In this document: positions 25,965-34,772 of the stretch, piece by piece | Layout: every line of letters begins with the position of its first letter | How positions within the stretch are numbered: position 1 is the stretch's first letter | Notes under the pieces: generated by a model | Told to the model about the DNA's origin: nothing | Database searches by the model: none | What the model saw: the letters and a program-made list of their open reading frames with translations, nothing else | Position numbers and translations under genes: made by a program | Assembly (NCBI RefSeq): GCF_000969605.1 | Contig: NZ_JZUE01000020.1 | Location: forward strand, 51,110-115,109 | Length of the DNA: 64,000 bases | Source: Aquincola tertiaricarbonis | Lineage (GTDB): Bacteria; Pseudomonadota; Gammaproteobacteria; Burkholderiales; Burkholderiaceae_C | Direction: 5' to 3'

Positions 25965-28022
25965 TCAACCGTTGAGCGAGATCTTGGGCGCGGTGATGCT
26001 CACGCCCGACGGATCGATCTTCACGGTGGACGGCCCGCAGCTCAGCGTGATGCCGCCCGGCGCCAGCTCGATGGTGGAGGGGCCGACGTGGATCGTGATC
26101 CTGGCCTTCGAGGTGACGTCCATCTCGCCGGTGGCGTCCAGGCCCAGCGTGCCCTGGACGGTGACGGTCTCGTTGCCGCTGACATCGGCGGTGCGGTGGC
26201 CGGTGACGGTCTCGCTGCGGTTGCCGCCCACCGTGAGCGTGTCGTCGGCGGTGATGTCGGTGCTTCGCCGGGCCTTGACGGTGACGGTCTGGTCGGCCGT
26301 CACCGTCTGCGTGTGCTTCGATTCGTAGGTCTCGGCGACGTCGCCCTTGACGTGGTAGGTGGCCGTGTTGGCCGCCACGTCGTGGCTGAAGCTGCCGGCG
26401 CTGATGGTGATCTTCGTGTCCTGCTTGATCGTCTCGGTGTGGGTGCCGTCCACCGTGATGGTGCGGTGGTTGTGCACCGTCTGCGTGTCGTCATGCTCCA
26501 CCGTGGTGGCCATGTCGTGCTGCGCATGCACGGTGATCTTTTCCTTGCCGGCGGTGTCGTCCATCGACATCTCGTTGAAGCCGGCGCCCTTGTGGCTCTT
26601 GGACTTGATGCCGCTGGTGGCGGCCGCGGCCGGCAGGCCGTAGGGCGGCGGCATCGCACCGTTGTAGACGCGGCCGGTGACGATGGGCCGGTCGGGGTTG
26701 CCCTCCAGGAAGTCGACGATCACCTCCTGCCCGATGCGCGGGATCGATACCGAGCCCCAGCCCTGCCCCGCCCACGGCTGCGACACCCGCACCCAGCAGC
26801 TGCTGTTCTCGTCGCGCCGGCCCAGCCGGTCCCAGTGGAAGTGCAGCTTCACCCGGCCATGCGCGTCGGTGAAGATCTCCTCGCCCGCCGGACCCACCAC
26901 CACCGCCGTCTGCGGGCCGCTGACCCGCGGCTGCGGCGTGCGGGCGCGGCTGCGCCACACCTCGTCGCCGCCGATGGCCTTGAAGCGGCAGCGGAAGAAG
27001 GGCACCGCCGTGCCGGAGCGGTGGCCGGCCGCGGCCATCTCGATCTCGGTGGCGATGGCCAGCCATTCGCGGTTCTGCGCGGCCTGCGGATGCTCGGCCA
27101 GCGCAAAGCGGCCGCCCGCGGCCAGCGTGCGCATCAGGCCTTCGCCGTCGATGCGCAGCACCCGCGCATCGAACACCTGCTGGCGGATGCCGGCGTAATG
27201 ATCGCCCTCGGCCTTGCTGGCGTAGTCGCAGGGGTAGTCGTAGATCTCCAGCGCCGGCAGGCCCTGCGGCTGCGGCGCGGCGCTGCCGGCATGGGCCTCG
27301 GCCTGCAGCGAGGTGTCGGGCCTGGCGAAGTCGTAGTCGGTGATGGCCACGCGCAGCGGCTGCACCCGCTGACTGGCGCGCCATTGCGTCACCGGCTCCA
27401 GGTCGGTGGCGCTGTCGGCCGTTTCGCGGTAGACGAACTCATGGCCGCCTTCGCAGGGCATGTGCGCGCCGGGGGCATCCACCAGCACCAGCGTGTGGCG
27501 CTGTGCCTCGTGGCGGAAGAAGTAGTAGATGCCCTCCTTCTCCATCAGCCGGCTGGCGAAGGCGAAGTCGGTCTCGCGGTACTGCACGCAGTACTCCACC
27601 GGGCCATAGCGGCCGGTGAGCTGGAAGTCCACCTCCACCGCGAACGGCTCCAGCACCTTCTTCAGGATGTCGGGCACCGACAGCGCCTGGAAGATGCGGG
27701 TGTCGGCCCGCCGCGTGAGCAGCCACAGCGCGGGCCGCAGCACCAGCCGGTAGCTGAAGCGGTCCTCGCCGGATTCGCCCAGCAGGCCCATCTCGGCCAC
27801 GATGCCATGGAAGAAGCGGTCCTGCCCGTCGGCGCGCTGCAGGGCCACGCAGGCCGGCTGGCCCAGCAGGTCCACCGGCGCCAGCATGGGGTCGGCCGAA
27901 CTCGCCTCCACCTCGAACTCGAAGGGCTCGCCCAGGGCCTCGCGGGCCCGCATGCGCCTGAACATCAAGGCATCGCCCAGCGGGGTGGTCAGCCGCATCA
28001 GCAGGGGCGTGGGTTGGGGCAA
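25965..28022 (-). CDS. vgrG: Type VI secretion tip protein VgrG
   Basis: About 685 residues. The gp27-like base (LMRLTTPLGDALMFRRM, then YCVQYRETDFAFASRLMEKE) precedes the gp5 OB-fold (GRVKLHFHWDRLG, CWVRVSQPWAGQGWGS, IGQEVIVDFLEGNPDRP). A long Thr/Val-rich beta-helix spike follows (repeats such as HTQTVTADQTVTVKA), ending in KISLNG. VgrG trimers form the puncture tip and carry effectors. The TTG at 28022 has GGAG six bases upstream. The ATG at 27998 has no such site, and sequence upstream of 28022 does not look coding. No T6SS baseplate or sheath genes are nearby, so this is an orphan vgrG island. Confidence 0.93.
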   Translation of the reverse strand: MPQPTPLLMRLTTPLGDALMFRRMRAREALGEPFEFEVEASSADPMLAPVDLLGQPACVALQRADGQDRFFHGIVAEMGLLGESGEDRFSYRLVLRPALWLLTRRADTRIFQALSVPDILKKVLEPFAVEVDFQLTGRYGPVEYCVQYRETDFAFASRLMEKEGIYYFFRHEAQRHTLVLVDAPGAHMPCEGGHEFVYRETADSATDLEPVTQWRASQRVQPLRVAITDYDFARPDTSLQAEAHAGSAAPQPQGLPALEIYDYPCDYASKAEGDHYAGIRQQVFDARVLRIDGEGLMRTLAAGGRFALAEHPQAAQNREWLAIATEIEMAAAGHRSGTAVPFFRCRFKAIGGDEVWRSRARTPQPRVSGPQTAVVVGPAGEEIFTDAHGRVKLHFHWDRLGRRDENSSCWVRVSQPWAGQGWGSVSIPRIGQEVIVDFLEGNPDRPIVTGRVYNGAMPPPYGLPAAAATSGIKSKSHKGAGFNEMSMDDTAGKEKITVHAQHDMATTVEHDDTQTVHNHRTITVDGTHTETIKQDTKITISAGSFSHDVAANTATYHVKGDVAETYESKHTQTVTADQTVTVKARRSTDITADDTLTVGGNRSETVTGHRTADVSGNETVTVQGTLGLDATGEMDVTSKARITIHVGPSTIELAPGGITLSCGPSTVKIDPSGVSITAPKISLNG

Positions 28023-28122
28023 TGCAGTCTCCGGCGTGTCGGGGCGGGGCCATGGTGGCCGCGCGCGGCGGCGCCCACATCCCCCATGGGCCGGAAGCCG
28101 GCCCGCCCGCCGGAGGGGAAGT

Positions 28123-28139
28123 TGTGAACAAACGTCACA
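28123..28139. promoter_or_regulatory. Inverted repeat TGTGA-N7-TCACA in the vgrG/aminopeptidase divergent gap
   Basis: Two five-base arms, TGTGA and TCACA, lie 7 bases apart, about 110 bases upstream of the aminopeptidase start and 100 upstream of the vgrG start. CRP/FNR-type sites have the same arms but a 6-base spacer, so this is at best an imperfect candidate operator. Confidence 0.25.
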
Positions 28140-28249
28140 CGCGGCTTGCCCGATGGACACGGCCCTTACGATGCCGCGCTCACCGCAGTTCCGATCAAAC
28201 AGACCACGGCCGCTGCCGACCGCACGCGCCGTGCCGAGGAGGACTTTCC

Positions 28250-31003
28250 ATGACGCTCACCAGCGTGCTCTGCGGTGGCCGGCGTGCCATCCGCATGCTG
28301 AAGACTGCCGCCGTCTGCGGCCCCCTCATGGCCCTGCCCATGGCCCTGCCCCTGGCTCTGCTGCCTGCCACCACGGCGGTGGCCCAGCCCCGCTTCGACT
28401 TCGCCGCGACGCCCGGCCGGCTGTCCAAGCAGGTGGTGCCTACGCACTACCAGCTGCTCATCGATGCCGACCCCGCGCGCGACGGCTTCCAGGGCGAGGT
28501 GACCATCCGCGTGGACGTGAGGCAGCGCACCGACGCCATCGTGCTCAATGCCCACCAGCTGCAGGCCACCGGCGCCATGCTGCACGACGCCAGCGGCCTG
28601 CGACCACTGGACGTGGTGCCTGACGAAGCCCGCCAGACCTGGCGCCTGGTGCCGCAGGACGGCCAGCCCATCGCCGTGGGGCCGCAGCGCATCGAGATCG
28701 ACTACACCGGCACGGTGCAGAAGACCGGCCAGGGCCTGTTCCGGGCCGACTACCGCGACATCACCGCGCCGGCCGATGCGCCGGCTGCACGCACGCTGGC
28801 CACCCAGCTGGAAGCCATCTACGCCCGCAGCGTGCTGCCCGCCTTCGACGAGCCGGTGTTCCGCGCGGTGTTCGAGCTGAGCGTGCGCGCGCCGGCCGGC
28901 CAGCAGGTGGTGGCCAACATGCCGCTGCAGGCCGAGACGCCCGAGGCCGACGGCCGCGTGCTGCACCGCTTCGCGCCCACGCCGCCGATGCCCAGCTACC
29001 TGCTGGGCTTCACCATCGGCCGCTTCGATGTGCTGGAGGGCAGCGCCGGCGCGCTGCCGCTGCGCATCCTCACCGCGCCGGGCAAGCGGGAGCAGGCGCG
29101 CTTTGCGCTGACGGCCACCGAGCAGCTGCTGGGCTATTTCACCGACTACTTCGGCCAGCCCTATGCGCTGCCCAAGCTGGACCAGCATGCGGTGCCCAGC
29201 ACCCGCTGGGGCGCGATGGAGGACTGGGGCCTCATCTCCTATGCCGAGGGCGGCCTGCTGGTGGACCCGGCGCGCAGCACGCCCGATACGCCGCGTCGCG
29301 TGTTCAACCTGCTGGCCCACGAAATCGCGCACCAGTGGTTCGGCAACCTGGTCACCGCCGCCTCCTGGGAGGAAATCTGGCTGAACGAAGCGTTCGCCAC
29401 CTGGATGGCCACCCGTGCTTCCGAGCACTTCCACCCCGAGTGGCAGGTGCGGCTGCGCGAACGCGGCTGGGTGGAGGAGACCATGGCCGAAGACAGCGGC
29501 CAGGCCACGCGCGCCATCCGCTCCGGCCGGGTGGACGAGCAGGCCATCTGGGACGTGTTCGACAACATCACCTATGCCAAGGGCGGCGCAGTGCTGAGCA
29601 TGATCGAGCAGTGGCTGGGCCCCGAGGTCTTCCAGCGTGGGCTGGCGGCCTACATGGCCGATCGCCGCTTCAGCAATGCCACAGCGGGCGACCTGTGGCA
29701 CCACATCGGCCAGGCCGCGGGGCGCGACGTGCGCCGCGTGGCCGCCAGCTGGACCGACCAGCGCGGCTTTCCGCTGGTACAGCTGAGCAGCCGCTGCGTG
29801 CGTGGCCGCACCGAGGTCACCCTGGCGCAGCGCCGCTTCACCGCCGGACCGGCCGACCGCATGCAGCGCACCTGGCACATCCCGGTGCGGCTGGCCCGCG
29901 TGAGCGGCGGCGAAGAGCCGCCGCATACCGTGATGCTCGACCAGCCCCGGCGCACCGTGCAGCTGCCCGGTTGCAGCGACGCACCGCTGCTGGCCAATGC
30001 CGGCGGCCGCGGCTTCTATCGGGTGCAGTACACGCCGGCCCACCAGCGGGCGCTGGCCGCCGCCTTCACCGAGCTGGCGCCGGCCGACCGCGTCGCCCTG
30101 ATGGCCGATGCCTTCGCGCTGGCGCGCGCCGGCGAGGCACCGCTGGACGGCTGGTTCGCGCTGCTGGCCGCCGCACCGCGGGTGCAGGACGACAGCCGCG
30201 GCGCCCTGCTCACCATGGCGCTGCATTCGCTGGAGGCGCTGGATGCGGTGGTCGAAGGCCTGCCGGTGCAGGCCCGGCTGCACGAGGCCGCACGCGCGCT
30301 GCTGGCCCCCGAGCTGGCCCGCCTGGGCTGGCAGGCGGCCGATGGCGAAGGCTCCGAGCCGCGGGCGCTGCGCAACCTGCTGATCCGCCAGCTGGCCGGC
30401 TTCGGCGATGCCGAGGTGCTGGCGCGGGCGCAGGCGCTGTTCGATGCCGACGAGGCCGGCCGCGAGCCGCTGCCCGCGGCCATCCGCAGCGGCGTCATCG
30501 GCGCGGTGGGCGCACGCGCCGACGGTCCGCGCTTCGGCCAATTGCTGCAGCGCCTGCAATCGGCGCAAGGCGACGAGGACCGCTGGACCTATGCCCGCGC
30601 ACTGGCTTCCGGCCGCGACGAGGCACAGGCGCGGCGGCTGCTGGAGGCGGCCCTGGCCGGCATCGCGCCGCCCAACGTGGCGTCGACGCTGCCCTCGCTG
30701 CTGGGCACGCAGGGGCCCTTCGGCGAGATGGCCTACCGCCATGTGCTGGACCACTGGGCCGGCTATGAGCCGCTGGCCGGCATGCAAGGCCGGCAGTACC
30801 TGCTGCCGGGCGCGGCCGGGCGCTTCGTGCAGGCTGGGCAGGCCGCTGCGCTGCTGGCAGACCAGGCCCGGCTGGTGGGCAAGGGCGGCGCCCTCACCGC
30901 CGGCCGGCAGGCCGAGCAGATCCGGCTCAATGCACGCATGCGTCAGCGCGACGTGGCGGCGCTGGACACGCTGCTGAAAGGATGGCGGCCCGGCGCGCCG
31001 TGA
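28250..31003 (+). CDS. Secreted M1 family zinc aminopeptidase with GAMED variant
   Basis: 917 residues. A signal peptide with a long hydrophobic core ends near ATTAVAQ, so the enzyme is exported. The zinc site is complete: HEIAH at residues 357-361 and the third ligand Glu380 in NEAFATW. The exopeptidase motif normally GxMEN reads GAMED, with Asp325 in place of Asn. The C-terminal ERAP1-like helical domain is present to the end. AGGAGG a few bases before the ATG at 28250 fixes the start. The gene stands alone between the T6SS island and the PEP-CTERM genes and ends at a hairpin terminator. M1 enzymes remove N-terminal residues from peptides. Confidence 0.93.
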   Translation: MTLTSVLCGGRRAIRMLKTAAVCGPLMALPMALPLALLPATTAVAQPRFDFAATPGRLSKQVVPTHYQLLIDADPARDGFQGEVTIRVDVRQRTDAIVLNAHQLQATGAMLHDASGLRPLDVVPDEARQTWRLVPQDGQPIAVGPQRIEIDYTGTVQKTGQGLFRADYRDITAPADAPAARTLATQLEAIYARSVLPAFDEPVFRAVFELSVRAPAGQQVVANMPLQAETPEADGRVLHRFAPTPPMPSYLLGFTIGRFDVLEGSAGALPLRILTAPGKREQARFALTATEQLLGYFTDYFGQPYALPKLDQHAVPSTRWGAMEDWGLISYAEGGLLVDPARSTPDTPRRVFNLLAHEIAHQWFGNLVTAASWEEIWLNEAFATWMATRASEHFHPEWQVRLRERGWVEETMAEDSGQATRAIRSGRVDEQAIWDVFDNITYAKGGAVLSMIEQWLGPEVFQRGLAAYMADRRFSNATAGDLWHHIGQAAGRDVRRVAASWTDQRGFPLVQLSSRCVRGRTEVTLAQRRFTAGPADRMQRTWHIPVRLARVSGGEEPPHTVMLDQPRRTVQLPGCSDAPLLANAGGRGFYRVQYTPAHQRALAAAFTELAPADRVALMADAFALARAGEAPLDGWFALLAAAPRVQDDSRGALLTMALHSLEALDAVVEGLPVQARLHEAARALLAPELARLGWQAADGEGSEPRALRNLLIRQLAGFGDAEVLARAQALFDADEAGREPLPAAIRSGVIGAVGARADGPRFGQLLQRLQSAQGDEDRWTYARALASGRDEAQARRLLEAALAGIAPPNVASTLPSLLGTQGPFGEMAYRHVLDHWAGYEPLAGMQGRQYLLPGAAGRFVQAGQAAALLADQARLVGKGGALTAGRQAEQIRLNARMRQRDVAALDTLLKGWRPGAP

Positions 31004-31014
31004 GGCGCCCGCCA

Positions 31015-31028
31015 CTTGTCTAGACAAG
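31015..31028. promoter_or_regulatory. CTTGTCTAGACAAG perfect palindrome
   Basis: A 14-bp perfect palindrome 12 bases after the aminopeptidase stop and about 97 bases before the next gene. It contains GTCTAGAC, which fits HutC-type GntR operators, and its shape matches the CTTG...CAAG arms of such sites. It overlaps the left arm of the terminator hairpin by three bases. Confidence 0.45.
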
Positions 31029-31048
31029 CCGGCAGCGCCGGCTTTCTT
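31026..31048 (+). terminator. Rho-independent-like terminator after the aminopeptidase gene
   Basis: An 8-bp perfect stem (AAGCCGGC / GCCGGCTT) with a 3-base loop is followed by TCTT, giving a short T-rich tail on the plus strand just downstream of the aminopeptidase stop. Confidence 0.6.
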
Positions 31049-31124
31049 CTGCCCGTCACATTGCCTGGCTAACGTGGCTGCGCGGGGGCCTCGATGCCCC
31101 CGGCAACGCCAGGAGGGCAATCAC

Positions 31125-31820
31125 ATGAAGTACTCGACCGCCCAGGTCGCGGCCGCCGCATGGCTGGCCATTTCCGCCTGCGCAGCACAAGCGGCTGCCT
31201 ATGAGACCAACCTCATCGTCAACGGCAACGCCGAGCAGGGCACGGCCGGCTGGCAGGCCTATGACGGCACGCCGCTGTTCAGCGCGGTGGACTACGGGCC
31301 CAACTGGGTGCAGCCCAGCCAGCCCGGCCCGGCCGACCGCGGCGCCAACCTGTTCGTGGGCGGCAGCGGCGTGCCCTATGCCGCCGGCTACCAGCTGCTC
31401 GACCTGGGCGCCAACGCCGCCGCCATCGATGCCGGCCGGGTGAGCTTCGCGGCCAGCGGCTGGCTGGGCGGCTGGACGAACCAGGCCGACAACGCGCTGG
31501 TGTTCATCAGCTTCATGGACGTGGCCGGCAACACGCTGGCCAATGCGATGCTGGGCCCGGTGACGCCGGCCGACCGCAACAACACCACCGGCCTGTTCGC
31601 GGTGAGCACCAGCGGCTGGGTGCCGGTGGGCACCACCAGCGCCAGCTTCGCGCTGTCGATGGAACGCCTGGTCAGCGGCGACAACGACGGTTATGCCGAC
31701 AACCTCGCCTTCAGCATCTCGGCCGTGCCCGAGCCAGGCACCTACGCGCTGATGCTCGGCGGCCTGGCCGCCGTCGGCCTGTTCGCCCGCCGCGCCCGCC
31801 GCAGCGGCGCCGCCGCCTGA
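31125..31820 (+). CDS. PEP-CTERM sorting-domain protein, exported
   Basis: 231 residues. A Sec signal peptide ends near ACAAQAAA. The mature part begins ETNLIVNGNAEQGTAGWQAY, like the N-terminus of carbohydrate-binding-type beta sandwiches in secreted proteins, but no catalytic motif is seen. The C-terminus carries the PEP-CTERM signal VPEPGTYALMLGG, a hydrophobic stretch and RRARR. AGGAGG precedes the ATG at 31125. A second PEP-CTERM gene starts 24 bases after its stop. The function beyond export and exosortase processing is unknown. Confidence 0.9.
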   Translation: MKYSTAQVAAAAWLAISACAAQAAAYETNLIVNGNAEQGTAGWQAYDGTPLFSAVDYGPNWVQPSQPGPADRGANLFVGGSGVPYAAGYQLLDLGANAAAIDAGRVSFAASGWLGGWTNQADNALVFISFMDVAGNTLANAMLGPVTPADRNNTTGLFAVSTSGWVPVGTTSASFALSMERLVSGDNDGYADNLAFSISAVPEPGTYALMLGGLAAVGLFARRARRSGAAA

Positions 31821-31844
31821 CACCCATCCACTGGAGCACCTCAC

Positions 31845-32408
31845 ATGTCTAGACAACTCACCCGCCTGGCCGCCGCCGTGGCCTTCGCCCTGCTCGCACC
31901 GCTGGCCTCGGCCGCCACCGTGCTCAGCTTCGACGACCTGGCCGACGGCGCCCTGCCCTCGGGCTACGGCGGCCTGCAATGGTCGGCCGCCTGGCTGTCG
32001 TTCGCCGATGCCGGCGAGCCCTTCGGCACCCATTCGGGCAACCGCCAGCTCGCCACCGACTGGGGCGCCGACAACACCGCCACGCTGATCCGCTTCGGCC
32101 AGGCCGCCACCTTCCAGGGCGCCTGGTTCTCGGGCTACGAGGACGCCGCCGTCAGCTTCAGCCTGTACTACCAGGGCCAGCAGGTCGCCACCTCGGCGCT
32201 GCTGACCCCGGCCCCCAGCTCGGCCTTCCTGGCCAGCGGTTATGCCGGCCTGGTGGATGCAGTGGCCGTCAACAGCGCCGCACACGGCGGCTTCGGCATG
32301 GACGACTTCACCTTCACCGCCGCCGTGCCCGAGCCCGAGACCTACGCCCTGATGCTGGCCGGCCTGGCCGCCGTGGGCCTGGCTGCCCGCCGTCGCCGCG
32401 CCGCCTGA
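31845..32408 (+). CDS. PEP-CTERM sorting-domain protein, exported (second of tandem pair)
   Basis: 187 residues. A signal peptide ends at LASAA, followed by a beta-rich region starting VLSFDDLADGALPSGYGGLQW, which recalls short secreted beta-sandwich domains. The C-terminus ends VPEPETYALMLAG plus a hydrophobic segment and RRRR. GGAG precedes the ATG at 31845. The start codon region itself contains TGTCTAGACA (31846-31855), encoding part of M-S-R-Q. It shares little beyond the sorting signal with its upstream neighbour, so the two are not recent duplicates. Confidence 0.9.
   Translation: MSRQLTRLAAAVAFALLAPLASAATVLSFDDLADGALPSGYGGLQWSAAWLSFADAGEPFGTHSGNRQLATDWGADNTATLIRFGQAATFQGAWFSGYEDAAVSFSLYYQGQQVATSALLTPAPSSAFLASGYAGLVDAVAVNSAAHGGFGMDDFTFTAAVPEPETYALMLAGLAAVGLAARRRRAA
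31846..31855. promoter_or_regulatory. TGTCTAGACA palindrome at a start codon
   Basis: An exact third copy of the 10-bp palindrome, covering the first codons of the second PEP-CTERM gene. Its position over the initiation region could allow repression, but it is also explained by the codons for Ser-Arg-Gln. Confidence 0.3.
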
Positions 32409-32443
32409 GCGCGCGGCCAACGTCATCCTCCAAGGACCTCTAC

Positions 32444-34636
32444 ATGACCCAGAACGACCGCCGCGGCTTCCTGCGCAGCATGGCCACGGCCACCGGCGCC
32501 ACCGCCGTGATGACGACCTTTCCGCCGGCCATCCAGCGCGCGCTGGCCATCGAGGCCAACAACCGCACCGGCACCCTCCGCGACGTCGAGCACATCGTCG
32601 TCCTGATGCAGGAGAACCGCTCCTTCGACCACTACTTCGGCACGCTCAACGGCGTGCGCGGCTTCGGTGACCGGTTCCCGATCCCGGTGGCCGATGCCGG
32701 CAGCATCGTGGGCCGCACGGTGTTCGTGCAGCCCAACCCGCAATCGCAGCAACAGCCCGGCCGCCCGCCGGTGGGCGGCCCGCCGGCCATCGCGCCGTTC
32801 GCGCTCAACACCCAGCAGACCTTCGCCCACATGCGCGTGGCCGGCACCCCGCACAGCTGGACCGACTCCCAGGCCGCCTGGGACCAGGGCCGCATGAACC
32901 GCTGGACGGTGGCCAAGAACAACCACTCGCTGGGCTACTACACCCAGGCCGACCTGCCTTTCCAGTTCGCGCTGGCCAATGCCTTCACGCTGTGCGACGC
33001 GTACCACGCTTCGTCGCAGACCGGCACCAACACCAACCGCCTCTTCCAGTGGACCGGCACCAATGACGGCCTGGGCCTGGGCGGCGGCCCGGCCACCGAC
33101 AACAGCCGCGACTGGTTCAGCGAGGACCGCAGCACCGACTACACCTGGACCACCTACCCCGAGCGCCTGCAGGCCGCAGGCATCTCGTGGCAGGTCTACC
33201 AGAACATGGCGGACAACTTCACCGACAACCCGCTGGCAGGCTTCCGCGCCTACCGCGACGGCTGGTACAACCGGCCCGGCCATTCGGTGGCGCTGAAGGA
33301 GCGCGGCATCTCCACCCGCGACCTGGACAAGCTGCGCGAGGACGTGCTGGCCAACAAGCTGCCGCAGGTCTCGTTCATCGTGGCCACGGCCGAGGGCTCG
33401 GAGCACCCGGGCCCCTCCAGCCCGGCGCAGGGCGCCGACTACACCGCCAAGGTGCTGGAAGCGCTGACCGCCAACCCCGAGGTGTGGAGCAAGACGGTGC
33501 TCTTCATCAACTTCGACGAGAACGACGGCTTCTTCGACCATGTGCCGCCGCCTGCACCGCCGGCCTGGACGGCCGCCGGCCAGTACGCCGGCGCCACCAC
33601 CGCCGATGCCACGCCCGAGTACAACGAGATCCTCAAGGGCTCGTCGCCCACCTACCTGCACCGCACCTATGGCCTGGGCCCGCGGGTGCCGATGTACGTG
33701 GTGTCGCCGTGGAGCAAGGGCGGCTGGGTCAACTCGCAGGTGTTCGACCACACCTCGGTGCTGCGCTTCGTGGAAGCCCGCTTCGGCGTGATGGAGCCCA
33801 ACATCAGCGCCTGGCGGCGCGCGGTGTGCGGCGACTTCACCTCCGCCTTCAACTTCAGGAACCCGAACGACAACGCCTTCTTTGCGCAGCTGCCCGGCAC
33901 GCTGGCGCTGGCCAACCAGGCCCGTGCGCTGACCCACACCACCACGCCGCCCACGCCGGCCAGCCTGGCGCTGCCGTCGCAGGCGGTGGGCTCGCGCCCC
34001 TCGCGCGCCCTGCCCTACGAGCTGCATGCCAGCTGCCGCGTGGTGGCACCGGCACGCCAGCTGGCGGCGGTGCAGGTGGAGATCGGCTTTGCCAACACCG
34101 GCGCGCAGGCCGCGGTCTTCCATGTGTACGACCGCAAGAATTTGTCGGCCATCCCCCGCCGCTACACGGTGGAGCCGGGCAAGCAGCTCAGCGGCCAGTG
34201 GGCCCCGCAGGCCAACGGCGCCTACGACCTGTGGGTGCTGGGCCCCAACGGCTTCCACCGCCACTTCACCGGCAATGCGCGGCGCGCGGTGTCGGCGGCA
34301 CAGCCCAATCCTGAAGTGCAGGTGAGCTACGACAAAGCCACCGGCGACCTGGTGCTGCGGCTGCACAACCCGGGCAGCGGCCCATGCAGCTTCAGCATCG
34401 TGGCCAATGCCTATTTCGCAGCCACGCCGGGTGTGTACAAGGTGCTGGCGCGCAGCGAGCAGGTGGTGCGCTGCCCGCTGCAGGCCAGCGGCTTCTGGTA
34501 CGACTTCACCGTCAGCGTGGCCGGCCAGGCCGACTACAGCCGGCGCGTGGCCGGGCGGATGGAGACGGGCGTGGATGGGATCAGTGATCCGGCGATGGGG
34601 GGCGTGGCGATCGCGGATCAGGTGAAGGTCGGCTGA
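32444..34636 (+). CDS. Tat-exported phospholipase C-like phosphoesterase
   Basis: 730 residues. The N-terminus has a twin-arginine signal (DRRGFLRSM, then a weakly hydrophobic segment), so it is probably exported folded. The phosphoesterase domain has the family motifs HIVVLMQENRSFDHYFGTLN and NFDENDGFFDHVPPP with metal-binding acidic and His residues. Two C-terminal beta domains (about 540-620 and 640-710) match the DUF756-type tail of bacterial non-hemolytic phospholipase C. Phosphocholine or other phosphoester head groups are likely substrates. The AAGGA site supports the ATG at 32444. It follows two PEP-CTERM genes on the same strand. Confidence 0.93.
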   Translation: MTQNDRRGFLRSMATATGATAVMTTFPPAIQRALAIEANNRTGTLRDVEHIVVLMQENRSFDHYFGTLNGVRGFGDRFPIPVADAGSIVGRTVFVQPNPQSQQQPGRPPVGGPPAIAPFALNTQQTFAHMRVAGTPHSWTDSQAAWDQGRMNRWTVAKNNHSLGYYTQADLPFQFALANAFTLCDAYHASSQTGTNTNRLFQWTGTNDGLGLGGGPATDNSRDWFSEDRSTDYTWTTYPERLQAAGISWQVYQNMADNFTDNPLAGFRAYRDGWYNRPGHSVALKERGISTRDLDKLREDVLANKLPQVSFIVATAEGSEHPGPSSPAQGADYTAKVLEALTANPEVWSKTVLFINFDENDGFFDHVPPPAPPAWTAAGQYAGATTADATPEYNEILKGSSPTYLHRTYGLGPRVPMYVVSPWSKGGWVNSQVFDHTSVLRFVEARFGVMEPNISAWRRAVCGDFTSAFNFRNPNDNAFFAQLPGTLALANQARALTHTTTPPTPASLALPSQAVGSRPSRALPYELHASCRVVAPARQLAAVQVEIGFANTGAQAAVFHVYDRKNLSAIPRRYTVEPGKQLSGQWAPQANGAYDLWVLGPNGFHRHFTGNARRAVSAAQPNPEVQVSYDKATGDLVLRLHNPGSGPCSFSIVANAYFAATPGVYKVLARSEQVVRCPLQASGFWYDFTVSVAGQADYSRRVAGRMETGVDGISDPAMGGVAIADQVKVG

Positions 34637-34772
34637 TCGCCGGCACGCGTGTGCCCCGCAGTGGACCCGGGTTGGCATCCGGGCCCGGGCAGCGAACGAA
34701 CGCCGCGAACGTGGCAAGCCGGTTCAGCGGTCCCGTGCGTCGGCTGCATCCATCGGCCGGCGCATTCGCGGA

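Noticed and set aside
28023..28160. Upstream extension of vgrG to 28160
   Set aside because: The added residues are Cys/Arg/Pro-rich and unlike the gp27 fold, and cover the divergent promoter region.
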